Shown here in pieces: positions 51,347-59,789 of a DNA stretch of 64,000 bases. The notes under the pieces were generated by a model. The model was not told the origin of the DNA. It saw only the letters and a list, made by a program, of their open reading frames with translations, and searched no databases. The number at the start of each line of letters is the position of its first letter. Positions within the stretch are counted from its first letter, which is position 1. A program made the position numbers and the translations under genes. The stretch is from positions 65,167-129,166 of the forward strand of contig DDBH01000005.1 of the NCBI GenBank assembly GCA_002333405.1, read 5' to 3'. The DNA comes from Micrococcales bacterium UBA2037. GTDB lineage: Bacteria; Actinomycetota; Actinomycetes; Actinomycetales; Microbacteriaceae.

Positions 51347-51984
51347 AGAAAGAGCTAACTGGGCTGCTGTTCGACAACGACGGAGTCCTGATTGATTCAA
51401 TGCCCGGTGCCCTGAGGGCTTGGGTGAAATGGGGAGAGGTTTACCACCCAGGATTTGCGCTCACCCCAGAATTTCACGGTCGTCGCGCCAGCGACATTGT
51501 GAAGGACATGGTCACGCCGGAAGAGTTTCAGGCGTCCTATGACCACATCAACCTGCTCGAGATAGCAGAGTCCGCCTCAACTCGGCCCTTGCCCGGAACG
51601 CTTGAGTTTCTTGCCCAGCTCCCTGCGGGCCACTGGAACATAGTGACCGGAGCGAATCCTGAACTTGCCAAGGTTCGGCTGGATGCAGCCGGAATCCAGA
51701 TACCGGAAACACTCGTTACTGCATACGATGCAAAGAATGGCAAGCCTGACCCGGAGCCATATTTGCTTGGTGCGGCAAAGATTGGAATCAACGTGACCGA
51801 GTGTGCGGTCTTTGAGGATGCTCCAGCCGGGTTGATCGCCGGGCAGCGTGCCGGCGCGGCACTGCTTGTTGGGATCGGAGAGCAAACCCTAGACTCTGTT
51901 GCAGATGTGGTGATTGAATCCCTTGCGGGATTGAAATACCACGGCAACGTGTTGGACATCCCAGACGAGTTGAGATTGAGGTAA
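51343..51984 (+). CDS. HAD-family phosphatase (beta-phosphoglucomutase-like)
   Basis: A 213-residue HAD hydrolase with motif I LLFDNDGVLIDS, a small helical cap, motif II NIVTGANPELAKV, and motifs III/IV GKPDPEPYLLGAAK and AVFEDAPAGLIAGQRAG. The second Asp of motif I is present, so phosphatase activity is expected, probably on a sugar phosphate. ATGA overlap with the membrane gene. Confidence 0.82.
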   Translation: MKKELTGLLFDNDGVLIDSMPGALRAWVKWGEVYHPGFALTPEFHGRRASDIVKDMVTPEEFQASYDHINLLEIAESASTRPLPGTLEFLAQLPAGHWNIVTGANPELAKVRLDAAGIQIPETLVTAYDAKNGKPDPEPYLLGAAKIGINVTECAVFEDAPAGLIAGQRAGAALLVGIGEQTLDSVADVVIESLAGLKYHGNVLDIPDELRLR

Positions 51985-51986
51985 TC

Positions 51987-52238
51987 ATGGCTGAAGTAGA
52001 AATGTATGGCGCAATGTGGTGCGGAGACTGCCGCAGGTCAAAGTCACTTCTGGACACACTGAAAGTTGATTACGACGACTTTGATGTAGAGGAAAGCAAG
52101 GAGCTTGCCGACAAGGCTCAGGCGATTTCTGGAAGAACAAACATTCCGGTAATCAAGTTTGCAGACGGCAAACACCTGGTTGAGCCAAGCGATGCGGTCT
52201 TGTATGCGGAGCTGAAGCTTAGAGGACTTGCGGAGTAG
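51987..52238 (+). CDS. Mycoredoxin/glutaredoxin-like protein
   Basis: An 83-residue thioredoxin-fold protein with an active site WCGDC (Cys12 and Cys15) and NIPVIKFADGKHLVEPSD. Actinobacterial mycoredoxins reduce mycothiol mixed disulfides; the usual motif is CxxC near the N terminus, as here. It starts 2 nt after the HAD stop codon in the same operon. Confidence 0.82.
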   Translation: MAEVEMYGAMWCGDCRRSKSLLDTLKVDYDDFDVEESKELADKAQAISGRTNIPVIKFADGKHLVEPSDAVLYAELKLRGLAE

Positions 52239-52250
52239 CTCTATCTTTTT

Positions 52251-52279
52251 TTGACTCCTAGCCTTAGGCTAGTTGTATT
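52251..52279 (+). promoter_or_regulatory. Promoter-like element with palindromic spacer before the DEAD-box gene
   Basis: TTGACT (52251-52256) and TGTATT (52274-52279) are 17 nt apart. The spacer contains the perfect palindrome CTAGCCT-T-AGGCTAG (52258-52272), a candidate operator or cruciform. The resulting leader before ATG 52327 would be about 40 nt. Confidence 0.45.
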
Positions 52280-52326
52280 GTGAGCTCGGGATTATCCGGT
52301 TTCACCAGATAAGGAAATCCCCAACG

Positions 52327-53874
52327 ATGCCAAATAATAATTATTCGCCTGCGCCGACCAAATCAAATGGTCGAAAAGGCTACGCCTCGAAAAAAGGCGA
52401 CTATCAACCAAGTGATGGAGCCAGAAAAGCTCGTCATTCACAGCGCCCAGATCGGGTTCAGCGTGAAACCTCACGCGACAAGGACTTTTCAAACGCCAGA
52501 GCAAAAACCGGAAAGACTTTCCAGGGCGACAAGAAGCTAGAGAAGCTCGAAGCAACAGAGGTTGGAACAACCTTCAACACGTTCCAGGAAATGGACCTTC
52601 CAGACCGCTTGGTGCAGGAGCTCGCCAAGATGGGCGCTGCCACTCCATTCCCAATTCAGGCCGCAACTATTCCAGCTGCGCTCGAGGGTCGTCACGTGCT
52701 AGGTCGCGGTAAGACCGGATCCGGTAAGACCATTGCTTTCGGTGTGCCACTTGTTGCTTTCATTGCAAAGGGTGGCAACCAGCCACGCACTCCTTTGAAG
52801 CCAAAGGCGCTAGTTCTTGCTCCAACTCGTGAACTTGCCGACCAGATTGATCGCACTCTGTCGCAGCTTGCTAAGTCAGTTGGCGTTTACACCACCACGA
52901 TTTACGGTGGTGTTCCTCAGCACCGTCAGGCTCAGGCGCTAAAGCGCGGAGTCGACATCGCAATTGCGACCCCTGGTCGCCTGGAAGACCTAATGGCCCA
53001 GGGCCTAGTTGATCTTTCTGATTGCCAGACGGTTGTTGTGGACGAGGCTGACCACATGTGTGAACTTGGCTTTGTTGAGCCAGTGAATCGCATTTTGGAA
53101 GCAGCTGGCGACAGCCAGAAGCTGCTGTTCTCGGCAACCCTGGACCAAGAGGTAGCTCAGCTGGTCAAGAAGTTCATGCCATCACCATTTGTGTATGAAG
53201 TTCCAGGCGAGGTAAACGAATCCTCAGACATCGATCACCGAGTATTGGTCATGGACCCGAAGGACCGCTCAGCAATCTTCCACCGTTTGGTGCAGGGTTC
53301 TGGCAAGTCAATCGTGTTTGTTCGCACCAAGGTCACCGCCGAAGCGCTAGCCGCGAGCCTTAATGACGCTGGTGTTCCAACGGCAAGGCTGCACGGAGAC
53401 CTAAACCAGGCCCAGCGTTCACGCAACCTGGAGCGTTTCATCAAGGGCTCCGCCAGGGTCATGGTCGCAACCGATGTTGCTGCCCGTGGTATTCACGTTG
53501 ATGACGTGAAGCTGGTTATTCAGCTTGATCTTCCTGAGGAATACAAGACTTACCTGCACCGTGCCGGCCGTACCGGCCGCGCCGGTCGCAGTGGAACTGT
53601 GATTTCAATGGTTCCAGCAGGCAGAACCAGAAAAGTTGAAGGACTGTTGCAGCGTGCTGACCGCGAGGCCACCTACAACAACGTTGAGCCAGGAAACCCG
53701 CTAATTGAAGAACTAGCTGGTCCAATCGCTCCACCACCGGTGATGGACTCACTGGACTTCGGTGATTCAAGATTCGACTCCGTTAACAAGAACAAGGTGA
53801 AAAAGGACTTGCGTGCACGTCACGCTCCCAATAAGCTTTACGGAGCCAAAGACCGCCGGTATCGGTCGCGCTAA
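52327..53874 (+). CDS. DEAD-box ATP-dependent RNA helicase
   Basis: A 515-residue helicase. A low-complexity basic N-terminal tail (about 85 residues) precedes the core: FPIQAATIPAAL (Q motif), GRGKTGSGKTIAFG (motif I), LAPTRELADQ (Ia), DEADHM (II), LFSATLDQEV (III), and HRAGRTGRAGRSG (VI). Bacterial homologues act in ribosome assembly, RNA decay or cold adaptation. ATG 52327 is chosen over a longer frame because GATAAGGAAATC lies just upstream. Confidence 0.92.
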   Translation: MPNNNYSPAPTKSNGRKGYASKKGDYQPSDGARKARHSQRPDRVQRETSRDKDFSNARAKTGKTFQGDKKLEKLEATEVGTTFNTFQEMDLPDRLVQELAKMGAATPFPIQAATIPAALEGRHVLGRGKTGSGKTIAFGVPLVAFIAKGGNQPRTPLKPKALVLAPTRELADQIDRTLSQLAKSVGVYTTTIYGGVPQHRQAQALKRGVDIAIATPGRLEDLMAQGLVDLSDCQTVVVDEADHMCELGFVEPVNRILEAAGDSQKLLFSATLDQEVAQLVKKFMPSPFVYEVPGEVNESSDIDHRVLVMDPKDRSAIFHRLVQGSGKSIVFVRTKVTAEALAASLNDAGVPTARLHGDLNQAQRSRNLERFIKGSARVMVATDVAARGIHVDDVKLVIQLDLPEEYKTYLHRAGRTGRAGRSGTVISMVPAGRTRKVEGLLQRADREATYNNVEPGNPLIEELAGPIAPPPVMDSLDFGDSRFDSVNKNKVKKDLRARHAPNKLYGAKDRRYRSR

Positions 53875-53895
53875 AACCTAAAACGAAAGTTTTAG

Positions 53896-54003
53896 TTCCA
53901 ACGCGACTGACGAAGGTTCACTAAAAGTGATCGCCAGCGCAGGTGTATGAAGAAAGTCTCATTCGAGACCGCTCCGTGCGCCTAGCGCCGGAGCATTTTT
54001 TGT
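53896..54003 (+). promoter_or_regulatory. Ribosomal L10 leader with attenuator
   Basis: The region before rplJ contains CAGGTGTATGAAGAAAGTCT and a GTCTC-ATTC-GAGAC hairpin (53956-53969), matching the L10 leader that binds the L10-L12 complex. It is followed by a terminator hairpin ending in six T residues. An AT-rich hairpin CTAAAAC-GAAA-GTTTTAG at 53878-53895 lies upstream, just past the helicase stop codon. Confidence 0.8.
53971..54003 (+). terminator. Attenuator terminator of the rplJ-rplL leader
   Basis: Stem GCTCCG plus GCGC, loop CTA, GCGC plus CGGAGC, then ATTTTTTG. It ends about 40 nt before rplJ, so read-through is required for expression. Confidence 0.85.
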
Positions 54004-54042
54004 TTTCCTTTGTCACCGGCGCCAAATAAAACAAGGAGCGCC

Positions 54043-54555
54043 ATGGCAGACAAGCAGACTAAGGTCGCTGAGCTAACCGAAAGGTTTACAAGCTCTAACA
54101 CCGTCGTTCTGACTGAATACCGCGGACTCAGTGTGACGGCGCTTAAAGAGCTTCGTCGCTCAATGGCTAATGACGCAACATACGTGGTTGCAAAGAACAC
54201 CCTTTTGAGCATTGCTGCAAAAAATGCCGGAGTCACCGCATTCGACGACCAGCTGGTTGGACCATCAGCCCTGGCCTTCGTTCACGGAGACCCTGTCACA
54301 ACAGCAAAGGCCCTAAAGGATTTCGCAAAGGCAAACCCTCTACTGATCATAAAGTCAGCCGTCATGGACGGTGTTTCACTTGATGCTGCAGAGATCAACA
54401 AGCTCGCTGACCTAGAGAGTCGTGAAGTACTACTGGCCAAGGCCGCTGGTGCTATCAAGGCAACTATGTTCAAGGCTGCCTACACCTTCAACGCACTACC
54501 TTCCGGGGCAGTTCGCGTTGTCGACGCGCTGCGTCAAAAGCAAGAGTCCAACTAA
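54043..54555 (+). CDS. rplJ: 50S ribosomal protein L10
   Basis: The 170-residue L10 base of the ribosomal stalk. MADKQTKVAELTERF, VVLTEYRGLSVTALKELRR and ATYVVAKNTLLSIAA identify it. ATG 54043 follows AAGGAGCGCC; an earlier in-frame start falls inside the leader and is rejected. L10 with L12 would repress through the leader upstream. Confidence 0.97.
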   Translation: MADKQTKVAELTERFTSSNTVVLTEYRGLSVTALKELRRSMANDATYVVAKNTLLSIAAKNAGVTAFDDQLVGPSALAFVHGDPVTTAKALKDFAKANPLLIIKSAVMDGVSLDAAEINKLADLESREVLLAKAAGAIKATMFKAAYTFNALPSGAVRVVDALRQKQESN

Positions 54556-54580
54556 TTACCAAACCAACTAGGAGAACAAA

Positions 54581-54958
54581 ATGGCAAAGATGACTGCCGA
54601 CCAGCTCATTGAAGCATTCAAGGAGCTAACCCTTATTGAGCTTTCAGACTTCGTAAAGAAGTTCGAAGAAGTATTCGAAGTATCAGCAGCAGCACCAGTT
54701 GCTGTTGCAGCAGCCGGTGGCGCTGCTGCTGAAGCAGTTGAAGAGAAGGACGAGTTTGACGTTGTTCTTGAGGCTGCAGGCGACCAGAAGATCCAGGTTA
54801 TCAAGGAGGTTCGTGCTATCACTAACCTAGGCCTAGGCGAAGCCAAGGCACTTGTAGACGCAGCTCCTTCAACCCTATTGGAGGGTGCAAAGAAGGAAGC
54901 TGCTGAAGACGCCAAGGCAAAGATTGAAGCCGCTGGTGGCAAGGTTACCCTTAAGTAA
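54581..54958 (+). CDS. rplL: 50S ribosomal protein L7/L12
   Basis: The 125-residue stalk protein that recruits translation factors: N-terminal dimerisation domain (LIEAFKELTLIELSDFVKKFEEVFEV in two parts), an Ala/Val-rich hinge, and the C-terminal factor-binding domain KIQVIKEVRAITNLGLGEAK. AGGAGAAC ribosome binding site. Very biased codon use (GCA, GTT, CTA). Confidence 0.98.
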   Translation: MAKMTADQLIEAFKELTLIELSDFVKKFEEVFEVSAAAPVAVAAAGGAAAEAVEEKDEFDVVLEAAGDQKIQVIKEVRAITNLGLGEAKALVDAAPSTLLEGAKKEAAEDAKAKIEAAGGKVTLK

Positions 54959-54974
54959 TTTTGTTTCAGTAGAG

Positions 54975-55008
54975 AAACCCCATCGGAGAAATCCGGTGGG
55001 GTTTTTTC
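54975..55008 (+). terminator. Intrinsic terminator after rplL
   Basis: Stem AACCCCATCGG / CCGGTGGGGTT (one G-T pair) with an AGAAAT loop, followed by T6. It touches the stop codon of convergent zupT. Confidence 0.9.
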
Positions 55009-55828
55009 ATAACCTAAGCAGCACCAGGCTGGCAGCCATAACGGCCATGCCCGCCATCAGCCCATAGACCGTCAGGTGACCGCGGGCTGAGTTTTTAGCT
55101 GTGGGCAGCAGGGTGTCAATGGCCAGAAACACCATGACACCGGCAACCATTGAAAAGACGAATCCGAGTGAGAAATCGGTGAGGAACGGCCTCAGGATTA
55201 AGTAACCAATGATGGCACCAGCCGGCTCTGCAAGTCCAGAAAGAAAGCTCAACCGGAACGCCTTGGTTCGTGACTTTGTTGCGTAATACACGGGAACCGA
55301 AACCGCGATGCCCTCCGGGATGTTGTGCATCGCGACGGCGATTGCCAATGCGATACCGATTTCTGGGTCATCCAGCACCAACAGGAATGTCGCAAGCCCC
55401 TCTGGGAAATTGTGGATGGCAATTGCTAGGGCCACAAACAAGCCCATGCGAAGCAGCTTCTTGTTCTCCGCTAGGTCTAGCTGGCTCTGATTGTCACCAA
55501 TAAGTTCGACCTGGGTGTTTTCATGCGGGTTCGCTCCGGAGGGCACTAGGGCGTCAATAATCGCCATTAGCACCATCCCTAGGATCAGGGCGCCGGCTGC
55601 AATTGCGGTTGCCTCTAGTTCTGGAACCGAAGAGGAGAGGTAGGCGGTGGATTTGGGCAGAATCTCAACAAAGCTCAGGTAGATCATTACCCCGGCCGAG
55701 AATCCCATCGAAACCGCAAAGAAAGCTTTGTTGGTGGTTTTGGTGAAGAAGGCAAGGGCCGAGCCAATGCCGGTGGAGAGGCCGGCGCCAAGAGTGACGG
55801 CAAAAGCCAAGAGCACCGCGCCGTCCAT
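55007..55828 (-). CDS. zupT: ZIP-family divalent metal transporter
   Basis: A 273-residue importer with eight membrane helices, taking up Zn, Fe or Mn. The two metal-site helices are clear: AIAIHNFPEGLATFLLV and AVAMHNIPEGIAVSVPV, as in ZupT. A hydrophilic loop (VPSGANPHENTQVEL) lies between helices 3 and 4. Start ATG with AAGGAGAAAG. It is downstream of, but separated by a terminator from, the nrd operon and the Cys-rich peptide. Confidence 0.92.
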   Translation of the reverse strand: MDGAVLLAFAVTLGAGLSTGIGSALAFFTKTTNKAFFAVSMGFSAGVMIYLSFVEILPKSTAYLSSSVPELEATAIAAGALILGMVLMAIIDALVPSGANPHENTQVELIGDNQSQLDLAENKKLLRMGLFVALAIAIHNFPEGLATFLLVLDDPEIGIALAIAVAMHNIPEGIAVSVPVYYATKSRTKAFRLSFLSGLAEPAGAIIGYLILRPFLTDFSLGFVFSMVAGVMVFLAIDTLLPTAKNSARGHLTVYGLMAGMAVMAASLVLLRL

Positions 55829-55852
55829 TTCTTTCTCCTTAGTTTTGGGGGC

Positions 55853-55886
55853 GAAAAAGCCGGGCCACAGATTTAGGGGCCCGGCT
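55853..55886 (-). terminator. Intrinsic terminator after the Cys-rich peptide
   Basis: On the minus strand: AGCCGGGCC, loop CCTAAATCTGT, GGCCCGGCT, then TTTTC. A 9-bp GC-rich stem followed by a T-run. It ends the nrdHIEF-peptide transcript before zupT. Confidence 0.88.
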
Positions 55887-55898
55887 CAATCGAATTAG

Positions 55899-55949
55899 TT
55901 AGTGGCTACCGCCACAGCCACAGCTGTCTTTACCGCAGTTGCATCCCAT
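55899..55949 (-). CDS. 16-residue cysteine-rich peptide, possibly metal-binding
   Basis: The minus strand encodes MGCNCGKDSCGCGGSH and a TAA stop. It has two CxC pairs (Cys3/Cys5 and Cys10/Cys12) and a C-terminal His, a pattern suited to binding Zn, Cu(I) or an iron-sulfur-type metal, like a minimal metallothionein. The ribosome binding site is exceptionally good: nrdF's TAA stop runs straight into GGAGG, giving TAAGGAGG, then CGAAA and ATG. A terminator begins 13 nt after the stop codon. It follows nrdF and precedes the metal transporter zupT. I do not recognise a family; function is inferred from composition and context only. Confidence 0.65.
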   Translation of the reverse strand: MGCNCGKDSCGCGGSH

Positions 55950-55959
55950 TTTCGCCTCC

Positions 55960-56925
55960 TTAGAAGTCCCAGTCATCATCGGTGGTTGATTCGTGCTTAC
56001 CGATTACGTATGAAGATCCAGATCCAGAGAAGAAGTCGTGGTTCTCGTCTGCGTTTGGTGATAGGGCAGCCAGAATTGCTGGGTTCACGTCACACTCGTC
56101 CTTCGGGAACAGTGCGTCATAACCTAGGTTCATCAGTGCCTTGTTGCCGTTGTAGTGAAGGAACTTCTTCACGTCAGCTGTCAGGCCCATCTCGTCGTAG
56201 AGGTCTGCCGTGTACTTGACCTCATTTTCATAGAGTTCAAGCAGCAGGTCGTAGGTGTAGCTCTTCATTTCCTCTTGACGCTCTGCGGACTCTTCGGCAA
56301 GCGCCAGCTGGTACTTGTAGCCGATGTAGTAACCGTGGATCGCCTCATCACGAATGATTAGTCGAATTAGGTCTGCAGTGTTGGTTAGCTTTGCGCGGCT
56401 TGACCAGTACATAGGCAGGTAGAAGCCCGAGTAGAACAAGAAGCTCTCCAATAGCGTCGATGCAACCTTACGCTTTAGCGGGTCGTCTCCGTTGTAGTAG
56501 CCAAGCACGATCTCGGCCTTTTTCTGCAGGTGAGGGTTGTCCTCGGACCAGCGGAAAGCCTCATCAATGTCTGCTGTCGAACACAGAGTTGAGAACACCG
56601 ATGAGTAGCTCTTGGCGTGAACGGACTCCATGAAGGCGATGTTTGTAATCACTGCTTCTTCGTGAGGAGTTCGTGCGTCTGGAAGCAATGCAGCGGCACC
56701 GATGGTGCCCTGAATTGTGTCCAGCATGGTCAGCCCAGTGAAGACGTGCATGGTGAGCTTCTTCTCGTGTGGCCTTAGGGTCTCCCAGGACTGGATGTCG
56801 TTTGAGATGGGCACCTTTTCTGGCAGCCAGAAGTTGGATGTCAGCCTGTTCCAAACATCAAGGTCGATAGGGTCTTCAATCTTGTTCCAGTTAACTGGGC
56901 GACTGATTAGCTTTAGTTTTTCCAT
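55960..56925 (-). CDS. nrdF: Class Ib ribonucleotide reductase, small subunit
   Basis: The 321-residue radical-generating subunit with a di-manganese or di-iron centre. Metal-ligand helices are seen as AVITNIAFMESVHAKSYSSV and IRDEAIHGYYIGYKYQ. The tail ends HESTTDDDWDF, the peptide that docks on NrdE. AAGGGAAG ribosome binding site. It is the fourth gene of nrdHIEF, and its stop codon is part of the ribosome binding site of the Cys-rich peptide. Confidence 0.97.
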   Translation of the reverse strand: MEKLKLISRPVNWNKIEDPIDLDVWNRLTSNFWLPEKVPISNDIQSWETLRPHEKKLTMHVFTGLTMLDTIQGTIGAAALLPDARTPHEEAVITNIAFMESVHAKSYSSVFSTLCSTADIDEAFRWSEDNPHLQKKAEIVLGYYNGDDPLKRKVASTLLESFLFYSGFYLPMYWSSRAKLTNTADLIRLIIRDEAIHGYYIGYKYQLALAEESAERQEEMKSYTYDLLLELYENEVKYTADLYDEMGLTADVKKFLHYNGNKALMNLGYDALFPKDECDVNPAILAALSPNADENHDFFSGSGSSYVIGKHESTTDDDWDF

Positions 56926-56944
56926 TTTTTGTCTTCCCTTTTCC

Positions 56945-59119
56945 CTAGAGCATGCAGCTTACGCAAGAGTCAACCTCGGTGCCCGAGAGTGCCTGCTGGC
57001 GAATGCGGATGTAGTAAATGGTCTTGATGCCCTTGCGCCAAGCAAGAATCTGAGCGCGGTTCACGTCTCTAGTGGTTGCAGTGTCCTTGAAGAACAGGGT
57101 CAGTGATAGACCCTGGTCAACGTGCTGGGTTGCAACCGCGTAGGTGTCGATGATCTTGTCAGGCCCGATGTCATATGCATCGTCGTAGTAGTCCCAGGTG
57201 TCTTCTGACAGGAATGGGGCTGGGTAGTAAACGCGGCCGAGCTTCCCTTCCTTGCGAATCTCGATGCGAGATGCAATTGGGTGGATGGAGCTGGTCGAGT
57301 TGTTGATGTAGGAGATCGATCCGGTTGGTGGAACAGCCTGCAGGTTCTGGTTGTAGATACCGTGCTCCATGACCGACTTCTTCAGCTGCTTCCAGTCATC
57401 CTGAGTCGGAATCTTCGCACCAGACTTGGCAAATAGTTCCTTTACCCTCTCGGTGGCTGGCTCCCAAACCTGATCGGTGTACTTCTCGAAGTACTCGCCA
57501 GAGGCATAGGTTGAGTTCTCGAAGTTATCGAAGGCCGAGCCGCGCTCAATTGCAATCTTGTTCGATGCCTTGATTGCGTTGAAGACCACGGTGTAGAAGT
57601 AAATGTTGGTGAAGTCCAACGCCTCTTCGCTGCCGTAGTGGATGTGCTCGCGGGCTAGGTAGCCGTGCAGGTTCATCTGACCTAGGCCAATTGCGTGGCT
57701 CTTGTGGTTGCCATCCGAAATCGATCGAACGCTAACGATGTCGGACTGGTCGCTCACTGCGGTAAGCGCCCGAATCGAGGTCTCGATTGTCTTTTCTAGG
57801 TCCGGACCGTCCATCGCCATTGCGATGTTCAGTGAACCTAGGTTGCAGGAGATGTCCTTACCGATCTGGTCGTACGAAAGGTCTGCGTTGTAGGTGGTTG
57901 GTGTGTTCACCTGCAGAATCTCGGAGCAAAGGTTTGACATGTTGATGCGACCCTGAATTGGGTTTGCCCTGTTCACGGTGTCCTCATACATCACGTATGG
58001 GTAGCCGGACTCGAACTGAAGCTCAGCAATGCGCTCGAACAGGGTTCTTGCCTTGATCTTCTGCTTCTTGATGCGTGGGTCATCAACCATTTCCTGGTAC
58101 TTCTCGGTGACCGAGATGTCCCCGAATGGCACGCCGTAGACCTTCTCCACGTCGTATGGCGAGAACAGGTACATGTCCTCGTTGTCCTTTGCCAGGTGCA
58201 TTGTGATGTCTGGAACCACAACACCGATTGAAAGAGTCTTGATCCTGGTCTTCTCGTCTGCGTTTTCACGCTTGGTGTCTAGAAAGCGCAGGATGTCTGG
58301 GTGGTGAGCGTTTAGGTAAACCGCACCGGCACCCTGGCGGGCACCTAGCTGGTTTGCATAGGAGAAGCTGTCTTCTAGAAGCTTCATCACCGGGATGATT
58401 CCCGAGGACTGGCCTTCAATCTTCTTGATTGGAGCGCCGTACTCACGAACGTTGGAAAGGTTTAGGGCCACACCGCCACCACGCTTTGAAAGCTGCAGCG
58501 CAGAGTTGATACCGCGGGAGATCGACTCCATGTTGTCTTCGATGCGAAGCAAGAAACAGGAGACGAACTCGCCGCGCTGCTTCTTTCCGCAGTTTAGGAA
58601 GGTTGGAGTTGCTGGCTGGAAGCGACCGGAGATAATCTCCTCGACCATAGAGATTGCGATGTCTTCCTTACCTTCGGCAAGAGCAAGAGCAACCATCACT
58701 ACGCGGTCTTCAAAGCGCTCCAGGTAGCGCTCACCATCAAAGGTCTTTAGCGCATAGCCGGTATAGAACTTATAGGCACCCATGAAGGCGTCGAAGCGGA
58801 ACTTCTTGGAGTAGGCCAGCTTTTCTAGTTCCTCAATGAACTCAAAGCGGTACTGGTCAAGGATTTCCTTCTCGTAGTACTCGTTCTCAACTAGGTAGTC
58901 CAGACGTTCTTTTAGAGAGTGAAAGAAAACGGTGTTCTGGTTTACGTGGTCAAGGAAGTACTTGCGAACAGCAAGCCTGTCTTTCTCGAGCTGCATCTTG
59001 CCCTCGGTGTCCCAAAGGTTGATCATTGCGTTCAGCTCGTGATAGCTCATGGCATTATCAATGCCAGTCTTTCCGGTCTCAACTCCGTTGTCGTCTAGTT
59101 CTACTACCTGGTTAGCCAT
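56945..59119 (-). CDS. nrdE: Class Ib ribonucleotide reductase, large subunit
   Basis: The 724-residue catalytic subunit reducing ribonucleoside diphosphates. The active-site cysteine region TFLNCGKKQRGEFVSCFLLR, FSYANQLGARQGAGAVYLN, SNLCSEILQ, LNIAMAMDG and the redox tail DSCVSCML are present. It lacks the N-terminal ATP cone of class Ia. The start overlaps nrdI by 16 nt, so translation is probably coupled. Confidence 0.97.
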   Translation of the reverse strand: MANQVVELDDNGVETGKTGIDNAMSYHELNAMINLWDTEGKMQLEKDRLAVRKYFLDHVNQNTVFFHSLKERLDYLVENEYYEKEILDQYRFEFIEELEKLAYSKKFRFDAFMGAYKFYTGYALKTFDGERYLERFEDRVVMVALALAEGKEDIAISMVEEIISGRFQPATPTFLNCGKKQRGEFVSCFLLRIEDNMESISRGINSALQLSKRGGGVALNLSNVREYGAPIKKIEGQSSGIIPVMKLLEDSFSYANQLGARQGAGAVYLNAHHPDILRFLDTKRENADEKTRIKTLSIGVVVPDITMHLAKDNEDMYLFSPYDVEKVYGVPFGDISVTEKYQEMVDDPRIKKQKIKARTLFERIAELQFESGYPYVMYEDTVNRANPIQGRINMSNLCSEILQVNTPTTYNADLSYDQIGKDISCNLGSLNIAMAMDGPDLEKTIETSIRALTAVSDQSDIVSVRSISDGNHKSHAIGLGQMNLHGYLAREHIHYGSEEALDFTNIYFYTVVFNAIKASNKIAIERGSAFDNFENSTYASGEYFEKYTDQVWEPATERVKELFAKSGAKIPTQDDWKQLKKSVMEHGIYNQNLQAVPPTGSISYINNSTSSIHPIASRIEIRKEGKLGRVYYPAPFLSEDTWDYYDDAYDIGPDKIIDTYAVATQHVDQGLSLTLFFKDTATTRDVNRAQILAWRKGIKTIYYIRIRQQALSGTEVDSCVSCML

Positions 59120-59508
59120 AGCTGCTCCAGCCTTTCTCTCACTTGCTCGATGTCGTCTGGTGTGCCCAGCAGTTCTGCCTTATAAAGAAGCGGAACTCCG
59201 AGCTTGGCGGCTACCAGGTCCCCGGCTAGCCCATAGGAAGAGCCGAAGTTGGTGTTTCCAGTTGCAATCACGGCGCGCACGTGTTTGCGATTTGCAGGAT
59301 TATTCAAAAACTTGATGACCTGTTTTGGAACTGTGGTCTTGTCATCGCCGGAACCATAGGTTGGGACAACTAGAACGCTTTCGCCCTCATGGATGAAGCT
59401 TTCTGCTTCATCGGATTTGAGGGGGATTCGGATGCTTTCGTATCCGAGCTTCTCGACAAATCGCTTTGTGTTCTCCGAAACTGAGGAGAAGTAAACGACG
59501 TCGAACAC
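59104..59508 (-). CDS. nrdI: Flavodoxin-like activator NrdI
   Basis: A 134-residue FMN protein supplying the oxidant for NrdF's dimanganese-tyrosyl radical. VYFSSVSENTKRFVEKLG (phosphate loop), VPTYGSGDDKTTVPKQVI and VIATGNTNFGSSYGLAGD match the family. The presence of NrdI implies a manganese-loaded NrdF, relevant to the nearby metal genes. Confidence 0.95.
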   Translation of the reverse strand: MFDVVYFSSVSENTKRFVEKLGYESIRIPLKSDEAESFIHEGESVLVVPTYGSGDDKTTVPKQVIKFLNNPANRKHVRAVIATGNTNFGSSYGLAGDLVAAKLGVPLLYKAELLGTPDDIEQVRERLEQLWLTR

Positions 59509-59520
59509 TTCACACCTGAC

Positions 59521-59745
59521 TTAGGCGCTTAGAGACTGAATGCGATCCATGCGGAAACCACTCCAGTGGTCCTCGCCTGATACAACTACCGGTGCTGCGG
59601 TGTAACCCAAGGTCTTCACCATGTCTAGAGCCACTGGATCCTGGCTCATGTCAACCTCGTCGTATTCGATTTCGTTGCGCTGAAGCATGCGCTTGGTGCT
59701 GTCGCACTGCACGCAGGCTGGAAGTGTGTAAACGGTAACCGACAT
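59521..59745 (-). CDS. nrdH: NrdH redoxin
   Basis: A 74-residue glutaredoxin-like, thioredoxin-reductase-dependent electron donor to NrdE. Active site CVQC at residues 11-14 (TLPACVQCDSTKRML) and the C-terminal signature HWSGFRMDRIQSL of NrdH. AAGGAGG ribosome binding site. It heads the operon, downstream of the NrdR boxes. Confidence 0.96.
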   Translation of the reverse strand: MSVTVYTLPACVQCDSTKRMLQRNEIEYDEVDMSQDPVALDMVKTLGYTAAPVVVSGEDHWSGFRMDRIQSLSA

Positions 59746-59766
59746 CGGTTGCCTCCTTGGGTCCCC

Positions 59767-59789
59767 AAAGGCCGTCTTTGGCCTTTTTT
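59767..59789. repeat. Hairpin in the nrdH leader, terminator-like on the plus strand
   Basis: AAAGGCC-GTCTTT-GGCCTTT followed by TTT on the plus strand. In the nrd transcript (minus strand) it forms a 7-bp hairpin about 10 nt before the ribosome binding site. On the plus strand it looks like an intrinsic terminator, although no plus-strand gene ends here. Confidence 0.5.
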
